Assembly (NCBI GenBank): GCA_003134375.1
Contig: PLAY01000116.1
Location: forward strand, 27,832-65,311
DNA from: Limisphaerales bacterium
GTDB taxonomy: Bacteria; Verrucomicrobiota; Verrucomicrobiia; Limisphaerales; UBA11358
Reading direction: 5' to 3'
DNA length: 37,480 bases
The translations under genes and the position numbers were made by a program. The notes below the pieces were generated by a model. That model did not search any database. It saw only the letters and a list, made by a program, of their open reading frames with translations, and was not told where the DNA came from. Positions 33,068-37,480 of this stretch are shown here, piece by piece (position 1 is the first letter of the stretch; each line of letters begins with the position of its first letter).

Positions 33068-33187
33068 CGTAGCGCAGACTTCCAAGTCTGCTGTGTCGCG
33101 GGTTTCCAAACCCGCAAACTGGGAGATTCCCAACGCCTTGCCGACTTGGAAGTCGGCGATACGGCAGGTTTGGAAACCTGCGCTACG
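33068..33187. repeat. Repeat family B, full element: four 24-nt hairpin modules in inverted arms
   Basis: Begins CGTAGC and ends GCTACG. Four perfect 18-nt hairpins: 33074-33091 (GCAGACTT/AAGTCTGC), 33098-33115 (GCGGGTTT/AAACCCGC), 33140-33157 (GCCGACTT/AAGTCGGC), 33164-33181 (GCAGGTTT/AAACCTGC). Each is joined by a 6-nt linker (TGTGTC, or CGTATC when the right arm is inverted), giving a 24-nt module. The left and right arms are inverted homologues whose stem bases differ but always pair. The plus strand has no stop codon through it. It fills the gap between the membrane protein and DUF6941-like genes. Confidence 0.92.
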
Positions 33188-33241
33188 AGCCGGCGCGTCT
33201 GGTCGGTTGGTGGCAGTGCCAAGATGTGCCTGCCGCTGCCA

Positions 33242-33682
33242 TCAGGCTTTTTTTTCTTCCGGCGGATTTTGCGGATTTTGGCCGGGCGGCGGCACGTGAA
33301 CGACCGGCACGGGATAACGCAATTTCATCACGTCGTCCACCAGCACTTCGACAAAATAAGTTCCCGCCGTCTTGAATTCGACCTGGCCAAAAACCATCAC
33401 CCCGGTCGCGGACAATGCCGGGTCGCGTAACTCAAATTTCATTTCACTTTTGCTGATGACCGTCGTCTGGTCGGGCGCGATGAGCCGGACGGTTTCCGTA
33501 AACTGGCCGATGCCCGCCGTCCAGCGGTTGAAGATGCACAGGCGCGCGGCCACGATGGGCAGTTGCGGCACGCGGATGAAGTTGATGACGCCGATGAGGA
33601 ACAAATTTCCATTCACTTCCTGGCGGACCTCTTCGCACAGCAGCGAGGCCTGCAAATCGGGGAGAATTCGGGTGGCTTCCAT
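33242..33682 (-). CDS. DUF6941-like protein
   Basis: 146 residues, no signal peptide. 'LPDLQASLLCEEVRQEVNGN' followed by 'LFLIGVINFIRVP' is the start of the DUF6941 family as I recall it; the rest is beta-rich ('RLCIFNRWTAGIGQFTETVR', 'GVMVFGQVEFKTAGTYFVEV'), consistent with a small beta sandwich. The C-terminal 20 residues are proline-rich. Function unknown. It begins 21 bp after folD, across a short heptamer tract. ATG 33682 is the only good start. Confidence 0.65.
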   Translation of the reverse strand: MEATRILPDLQASLLCEEVRQEVNGNLFLIGVINFIRVPQLPIVAARLCIFNRWTAGIGQFTETVRLIAPDQTTVISKSEMKFELRDPALSATGVMVFGQVEFKTAGTYFVEVLVDDVMKLRYPVPVVHVPPPGQNPQNPPEEKKA

Positions 33683-33690
33683 TGGGTTGG

Positions 33691-33718
33691 GAGTTGAGAG
33701 TTGTTAGTTGAGGGTTGA
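33691..33718. repeat. Heptamer-phased tract at the folD stop
   Basis: Four in-phase heptamers, GAGTTGA, GAGTTGT, TAGTTGA and GGGTTGA. The folD stop codon and its last four codons lie within it, and the DUF6941-like ATG is 8 bp away. Single orientation; no inverted partner seen. Confidence 0.75.
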
Positions 33719-34600
33719 TTCGGCGGCACGAACCGTGTTTTGCATCAGCATGGCAATCGTCATCGGTCCGACACCGCCGGGATTGGGCGTGATTTTACCG
33801 GCAACCGGTTGCACGTTCGCAAAATCCACATCGCCCACCAGTTTTCCATTCACGCGGTTGACACCTACGTCAATCACCGTCGCCCCGGGTTTGATCATGT
33901 CGGCCTTCACAAATTCGGCGACGCCCATCGCGGCAATCAAAATGTCCGCGCGGCGGCAGTGCGCTGGAATGTCGCGGGTGCCGGAATGGCAAATCGTGAC
34001 GGTCGCATTCGCGCCTTTGGCCTTCTGGCAGAGCATGGCGGCCAGCGGTTTGCCGACAATGTTGCCGCGACCCAAAATCACCACTTCCGCGCCGTCGGTT
34101 TTCACATTCGAACGCACGAGCAATTCGCGGATGCCCGCTGGCGTGCAGGGTTGAAAGCCGGTCGGGTCGCCGAGCATCAGTTTGCCGACGTTGACCGGAT
34201 GAAAACCGTCCACGTCCTTCTGCGGCAAAACCGTCGAGTAAACGATTGATTCGCGAATTTGCTTCGGCAGCGGCGCCTGGACCAGAATCCCGTGCAGCCG
34301 CGAATCGGTGTTCAGCTTTTTCAGCAGCACGAGCAATTCATTTTCACCTGCGGTTTCAGGCAAAACGTGCATTTCAGAAAAAATGCCGAGTTCAGCGCAG
34401 GTTTTCTCCTTGCGACCGACATAAACCCTGGACGCCGGGTCTTCGCCAACACGAACGAACGCGAGGCCCGGTCGAACCCCGCGTTTGTTCAATTCAGCGA
34501 CGCGCTGCACCAGTTCCCGCTGGATTTGCGCGGCGATGGCGCGCCCGTCAATGAGCTTGTGATTGTCTGGGGCTGCGCAAGATGACGTGTGGGACGGCAT
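33704..34600 (-). CDS. folD: Bifunctional methylenetetrahydrofolate dehydrogenase / methenyltetrahydrofolate cyclohydrolase
   Basis: 298 residues. It interconverts 5,10-methylene- and 10-formyl-tetrahydrofolate using NADP. The catalytic tyrosine and lysine sit in 'SRVYVGRKEKTCAELGI', the folate-site motif is 'QKDVDGFHPVN' and the nucleotide-binding region is 'VVILGRGNIVGKPLAAML' followed by 'TVTICHSGT'. The C-terminal 'KITPNPGGVGPMTIAMLMQN' is the family signature. The start is ATG 34600, since the upstream in-frame codon at 34609 is TTG. Its first 53 bases overlap the 3' end of the SH3 gene in another frame, an unusually long overlap for this window. The C-terminal codons are part of a heptamer tract. 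Confidence 0.95.
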   Translation of the reverse strand: MPSHTSSCAAPDNHKLIDGRAIAAQIQRELVQRVAELNKRGVRPGLAFVRVGEDPASRVYVGRKEKTCAELGIFSEMHVLPETAGENELLVLLKKLNTDSRLHGILVQAPLPKQIRESIVYSTVLPQKDVDGFHPVNVGKLMLGDPTGFQPCTPAGIRELLVRSNVKTDGAEVVILGRGNIVGKPLAAMLCQKAKGANATVTICHSGTRDIPAHCRRADILIAAMGVAEFVKADMIKPGATVIDVGVNRVNGKLVGDVDFANVQPVAGKITPNPGGVGPMTIAMLMQNTVRAAESTLN

Positions 34601-35555
34601 TTTGTTCAATCACCTGGATGCTCTGGATGTTGATGAGCGGCGTGTCCTTCCAGCGCGCATCCAGACCCTCCTCGCCCGTGACAATAATCCGCATATTGAC
34701 GTAACGGCTCAGGTCGAGGGTCGGTGAAGTCGTGTAAAGATAATTAATGTTAACGTCCGTCGCCGGGTCATACAATTCGTATTTGGTCGGCGCGACGATG
34801 CTGCCCACGGCGCGCACGACACCTTCATGGGACACAACGCGCACGGGCGGCGCCGTTGGTTCAGACGGGGCGGCTGCCATCGTTTGAGGTTCGGGAACCG
34901 GCGTTGGCGCAGGTGCAGTGGCCGTAGCTTCCTGTTTCAAATACATCGCGGCAACAAAGGCATAGCTGTTGCCGGGCGGATCAATTTGCATCCAATCGCC
35001 TTTGGTGGTGATTACGTTCACCGCCGTGCCCCGCTCAACGACCCCGAGAACGCTGAAATTTTCGCCGGGACCGCCGCGCATGTTCAATTTCTTCGCCGAC
35101 ACAGTTTTGCTGGCGGCGTCAACGTACTTCGAGTTGATCCAAACATGCGTGCTCGACGGAAGGGTGATTTTCGCCCATTGCGCGGGTTCATTGGCCTTGT
35201 GCTTGTCCAAATTGATCTGGTCCAAAACCGTCACGGTTTGACCCTTTTTCAAATGGCTGACGACTTCACCCTTGAGACCGGCCTGGCCGCGGGCATTGAT
35301 GTTGGCCGCAACTTCCGCCGGGCCGGGAACAAGTGTGACCGCCGACTCGTTGATGGGTTTGGCCGGCGCGGCCTTGTGCTTCTTCTTGACGGGCGCCGCT
35401 TTTGGGGCCGGCTCCACCGCCGGCGCGGGGGTGCTCGGCGCCGGCGCGACCGCCGGAGACGGCGCGGGGATGGGAGGCAGTGTGTTTGTATTGTCCTGCG
35501 CGACTGCGCTCATCGCGATCATCACGCCCAAGGTCAACCAGCAATTCATTTTCAT
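34548..35555 (-). CDS. Exported SH3-domain protein
   Basis: 335 residues. Signal peptide 'MKMNCWLTLGVMIAMSAVAQ', then a proline/alanine-rich linker (about 20-65) and lysine-rich 'KKKHKAAPAK'. Two bacterial SH3-like domains follow: 'GLKGEVVSHLKKGQTVTVLD' (about 90-140) and 'KLNMRGGPGENFSVLGVVER' (about 150-205), the second a classic 'LNMRxGPGxxxxVLG' SH3_3. A second P/A linker precedes a C-terminal beta domain (about 250-335). Such proteins usually bind peptidoglycan or cell-wall partners in the periplasm. The start is ATG 35555, which overlaps the RluB stop as ATGA, so translation is probably coupled. An upstream ATG at 35603 would overlap rluB by 50 bp and add no signal. Confidence 0.82.
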   Translation of the reverse strand: MKMNCWLTLGVMIAMSAVAQDNTNTLPPIPAPSPAVAPAPSTPAPAVEPAPKAAPVKKKHKAAPAKPINESAVTLVPGPAEVAANINARGQAGLKGEVVSHLKKGQTVTVLDQINLDKHKANEPAQWAKITLPSSTHVWINSKYVDAASKTVSAKKLNMRGGPGENFSVLGVVERGTAVNVITTKGDWMQIDPPGNSYAFVAAMYLKQEATATAPAPTPVPEPQTMAAAPSEPTAPPVRVVSHEGVVRAVGSIVAPTKYELYDPATDVNINYLYTTSPTLDLSRYVNMRIIVTGEEGLDARWKDTPLINIQSIQVIEQNAVPHVILRSPRQSQAH

Positions 35556-36271
35556 ATTTCTTGAAGTAAAGTCCTTATTTCTGTCTCTGTCAATGTCCGC
35601 CATCGGCCCGGTTTCAACTCGCCCAGTTTGATTTTGCCAATCTGGGTCCGCTGCAACCGTTTCACCGCCAGACCCTGCGATTCAAACAACCGCCGCACCT
35701 CGCGGTTTTTGCCTTCGCCCATTTCCAACTCCACCACGCTCCGCGCGTGACCGGCTGAAACGAGCCGCACCGCCAGCGCCCGGAGCTTTTCGCCCGCGTG
35801 CCACACACCGCGTGTGAACTGCCCGAGCATCGCCTTGTCCACCCGGCCTTCAACGGTGGCCACGTATTTTTTGCGGACGCCGTAACGCGGATGAGTCAGG
35901 TGCAGGGCGAATTGTCCATCATTCGTCAGAAAAATCAACCCCTCACTGTCGAAATCCAAACGGCCCACGGAATGCAGATTTTGCCACTCCTTTGGCAATA
36001 AATCGTGTATGGCCGGGCGTCCCAGCTCATCCCGGGCCGAACAAACGCAGCCGGCCGGCTTGTGCAAAGCCACGTAAAGCTTGCGTTTGGCGCGGACGGG
36101 CTGGCCATCCACCGTCACTTCGTCATGGATGGGATCAACCCTGGTTCCGAGCTGGCAAACCAACCGGCCGTTGACGCTGACGCGCCCGGCCAGAATGATT
36201 TGTTCACCCGCGCGGCGCGAAGCCACGCCGGCATCGGCAAGAAATTTTTGAAGTCGGGTGCCAGGTGACAT
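35552..36271 (-). CDS. rluB: Ribosomal large-subunit pseudouridine synthase (RluB/RsuA family)
   Basis: 239 residues. N-terminal S4 RNA-binding domain 'TRLQKFLADAGVASRRAGEQ', then the synthase domain with the catalytic aspartate in 'SVGRLDFDSEGLIFLTNDG', and 'ALHKPAGCVCSARDELGRP'. It would isomerise a uridine in 23S rRNA (RluB, position 2605 in E. coli) or 16S rRNA; length and 'EGKNREVRRLFESQGLAVKRL' favour RluB. The start is ATG 36271 ('MSPGTRLQKF'): earlier codons are translated repeat DNA. The start codon lies inside a heptamer tract and has no Shine-Dalgarno sequence. The stop overlaps the SH3 gene start (ATGA). Confidence 0.92.
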   Translation of the reverse strand: MSPGTRLQKFLADAGVASRRAGEQIILAGRVSVNGRLVCQLGTRVDPIHDEVTVDGQPVRAKRKLYVALHKPAGCVCSARDELGRPAIHDLLPKEWQNLHSVGRLDFDSEGLIFLTNDGQFALHLTHPRYGVRKKYVATVEGRVDKAMLGQFTRGVWHAGEKLRALAVRLVSAGHARSVVELEMGEGKNREVRRLFESQGLAVKRLQRTQIGKIKLGELKPGRWRTLTETEIRTLLQEI

Positions 36272-36366
36272 GTGACAAGTGACCCACCTTCGCGCAGAAG
36301 CTTCGGCGTGGCAGGCAGGTGACAGGCGGCGGAAACCCGTGTCACGCGCCACGCGTCACGTTCTAC
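36265..36366. repeat. Inverted pair of heptamer-phased tracts around the rluB start
   Basis: GTGACAT, GTGACAA, GTGACCC at 36265-36285, and GTGTCAC, GCGCCAC, GCGTCAC, GTTCTAC at 36339-36366, the second in inverted sense (GTCAC against GTGAC). The rluB start codon lies in the first tract and the stop codon of the small basic protein in the last heptamer. Confidence 0.75.
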
Positions 36367-36518
36367 ACGTCGGGCTTGGTTTTGCGGAGGCCGGTGATGC
36401 GGTCGCCTTCCTTCCACTGGCCGCGCTTTTTGAGGAGTTCGGTGCGCTCGAAGCGCTTGAGGACATTGCGCTTGCCCCCCAGGGTGGACGCCGCGCGCAG
36501 ACTGCGATGCTGTGACAT
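36363..36518 (-). CDS. Small basic protein of the Verrucomicrobia/Chlamydia type
   Basis: 51 residues, too short for ordinary ORF cut-offs: 'MSQHRSLRAASTLGGKRNVL', 'KRFERTELLKKRGQWKEGDR', then 'ITGLRKTKPDV'. It matches the PVC-restricted small basic protein family (TIGR04137 in my memory), with the conserved start 'MSxHRSL', 'RNVLxRxER' and 'GxWxEGDxxxGLxK'. About a quarter of residues are arginine or lysine, consistent with binding RNA or the ribosome; the function is not established. There is no Shine-Dalgarno sequence; the leader is A+T-rich. It lies 91 bp upstream of rluB on the same strand, which fits a ribosome link. Good phylogenetic marker for this window. Confidence 0.88.
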   Translation of the reverse strand: MSQHRSLRAASTLGGKRNVLKRFERTELLKKRGQWKEGDRITGLRKTKPDV

Positions 36519-36636
36519 AAATTGTTTTGGTTAAATTTTCAGCCGCCTAAACAAAAAGCGGACAGTTTGTATATCAGACCCGCGGGCCAAATGCCAATGG
36601 TTAATTTGATTGCGAACAAGCAAGCAAGCAAGGGAC
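36519..36636. other. Leader region of the small basic protein gene
   Basis: A+T-rich on the minus strand just before the ATG (AAAATTTAACCAAAACAATTT) with no Shine-Dalgarno sequence; the promoter is probably here. A CAAG repeat (CAAGCAAGCAAGCAAG) lies at 36617-36632. No gene. Confidence 0.4.
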
Positions 36637-36810
36637 GCATCCGCGCACTGCCCCGGAGCGCGGCTGTGTCGAAGACCAGCCGCAGCAGCTTCGCAAAACC
36701 AGCCTGCTGAAATATGCCTGATGCCGCAGAGCCTTTCAATGTGCTGCGGCTGGTGCTTTGCACACAGCCGCGCTCCAATCCGATTGCGCTCGGGGGCAGT
36801 GCGCGGATGC
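36637..36810. repeat. Long inverted repeat (family E) with inner hairpins
   Basis: Left arm 36637-36687, right arm 36742-36810. Inverted, both run GCATCCGCGCACTGCCCC, then GGAGCGCGGCTGTGT, then CCAGCCGCAGCA; the right arm has about 18 extra bases between the first two blocks. Each arm folds on GCGGCTG/CAGCCGC, and the inner loop stem changes with compensation (GTC-GAA-GAC left, GTGC-AAA-GCAC in the inverted right arm). No ORF. Confidence 0.8.
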
Positions 36811-37073
36811 GCCCAACAACGCAAGGCCAGCTTCGTGCGCGTGGACAGATGCCGAGAACGGATAACCCCGTTGAACTGTTCTCTCAACCGCGCTTCGGGA
36901 TTAGGCAACAATTTGTCCATTGAAACGACCGCAGCTTTTGCCGGAGCATGTTCAAAGCTCTTAATTAAGTGAAACCATGCTGGACAATTGATTACGTCCG
37001 AAATACGGTCATTCCATGAATAATGACAGGCTGCAAAACCGGCCGTTCATTATCTGTTAGCCCCAAGTTGCGC
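36811..37073. other. Intergenic region before the acyl-carrier-like gene
   Basis: No gene found. A hairpin with arms ATAATGA (37018-37024) and TCATTAT (about 37047-37053) is followed by CTGTTAGCC, which looks like the right end of an integron attC site, but the matching left core site (xxxTAAC) is absent. Confidence 0.3.
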
Positions 37074-37457
37074 ATGAGCATTTTTGAACTACTTCCGGGC
37101 GATGCGCAGAAGAATGCGCGAGCCGAAGAGGTGTTTCGTGGGCGAGAGCCTTTGGATGACCGCATGCTGTGGGAGAGATTCTTCAGTCAGTATGGGGTGG
37201 CCGTAGATACTGTCGCGAGCGTTCGCAAGGTGCTCACGACCGTTCTCCAGACGGACTTGTCGCGCATTCGAGACTCGGATGATTTTTCCAAAGAACTGGC
37301 GTTTTTCTGGGATTGGGATTCGATGGCAGACGTTGAGGCTGTGCAGGGGCTTGAGGTTGAGTTCGGTATCACGATCTCTGACGCGGACGCGGAGGCGATG
37401 AAGACGCTGAAAGACATTGTTTTAGGGATTCATGAGAAGATCAAAAGCAGGAGCTAA
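37074..37457 (+). CDS. Orphan acyl-carrier-like protein
   Basis: 127 residues from ATG 37074. The C-terminal half looks like an acyl carrier protein: 'FWDWDSMADVEAVQGLEVEF' with a DSM in place of the usual DSL (serine about 83, possible phosphopantetheine site), followed by 'GITISDADAEAMKTLKDIV', which matches helices 3-4 of ACPs. The N-terminal 55 residues are an extra helical part ('LLPGDAQKNARAEEVFRGRE'). There is no neighbouring lipid or polyketide gene in the window. It is the only real plus-strand gene in the last 10 kb, is bounded by GTTAGCC before and a TAAC at its stop, and could be an integron-type cassette; this is weakly supported. An upstream ATG at 37023 is in frame but adds unlikely sequence. 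Confidence 0.6.
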   Translation: MSIFELLPGDAQKNARAEEVFRGREPLDDRMLWERFFSQYGVAVDTVASVRKVLTTVLQTDLSRIRDSDDFSKELAFFWDWDSMADVEAVQGLEVEFGITISDADAEAMKTLKDIVLGIHEKIKSRS

Positions 37458-37480
37458 CACTCATACTAACTTGCAATCAA

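Noticed and set aside
33068-33187. Small CRISPR-like or riboswitch element
   Set aside because: Hairpins repeat every 24 nt but in inverted arms with no unique spacers, and a further half copy interrupts a gene; a dispersed repeat fits better.
36531-36920. 129-codon minus-strand ORF
   Set aside because: Made of repeat family E and flanking sequence; no protein-like composition.

Overview
The window looks like chromosome from a free-living Verrucomicrobiota bacterium, probably of the Pedosphaera/Limisphaera side of the phylum. Reasons seen in the sequence: a 51-residue small basic protein of the PVC type (36363-36518), a PEP-CTERM protein, a prepilin-like protein ending in a 'FADGHVE' motif, a decayed signal peptide of the kind found on verrucomicrobial repeat proteins, large secreted glycoside hydrolases with C-terminal 'FYRI'-type tails, and gaps packed with phylum-style inverted repeats. 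Order-level placement is inference. No rRNA, tRNA or CRISPR array was seen.

Layout. 1-2.2 kb: family 2 glycosyltransferase plus glucokinase, closed by a clear terminator. 2.7-12 kb: sugar-type Na+ symporter, GH9 cellulase-like enzyme, GH30 enzyme, PEP-CTERM protein and a secreted protein sharing the GH30 protein's N-terminal domain. 12-14.9 kb: pseudopilin, short AraC regulator and ROK repressor, with three copies of a GTTCG-N5-CGAAC-type operator. 14.9-17.1 kb: GH29 fucosidase whose C-terminal domain is frameshifted and cut short, followed by a leftover C-terminal piece of another secreted hydrolase. 17.4-19.8 kb: MFS permease, acetyltransferase, CBM48 protein. 19.9-23.2 kb: three conserved proteins of unknown role (408-residue protein, DUF2293, DUF1186-like with SEC-C).

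23.2-26.9 kb is a scrapyard: a 54-bp degraded copy of the start of the 408-residue gene, the C-terminal part of a reverse-transcriptase-like gene, a complete IS66 gene set, a promoter with a dead signal peptide (ATG changed to ACG), and the N-terminal part of a reverse transcriptase. The two RT pieces have the same orientation and correct order, so I infer one gene that lost its catalytic centre. 26.9-36.5 kb is mostly housekeeping on the minus strand: purB, rhomboid protease, lolD/lolC, membrane protein, DUF6941-like protein, folD, SH3 protein, RluB-type pseudouridine synthase and the small basic protein. The right edge holds a long inverted repeat and an orphan acyl-carrier-like gene.

The most unusual content is between genes. 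(1) Hairpin elements built from inverted arms, in which each arm also folds on itself and stem changes are compensated; the best is a 24-nt module (6-nt linker plus 18-nt perfect hairpin) present four times at 33.1 kb and twice at 29.3 kb. (2) Tracts of degenerate tandem heptamers kept in 7-nt phase, mostly as oppositely oriented pairs, placed against start and stop codons of housekeeping genes; heptamer sequence differs between loci but phase and layout recur. These two classes are my best candidates for something undescribed.
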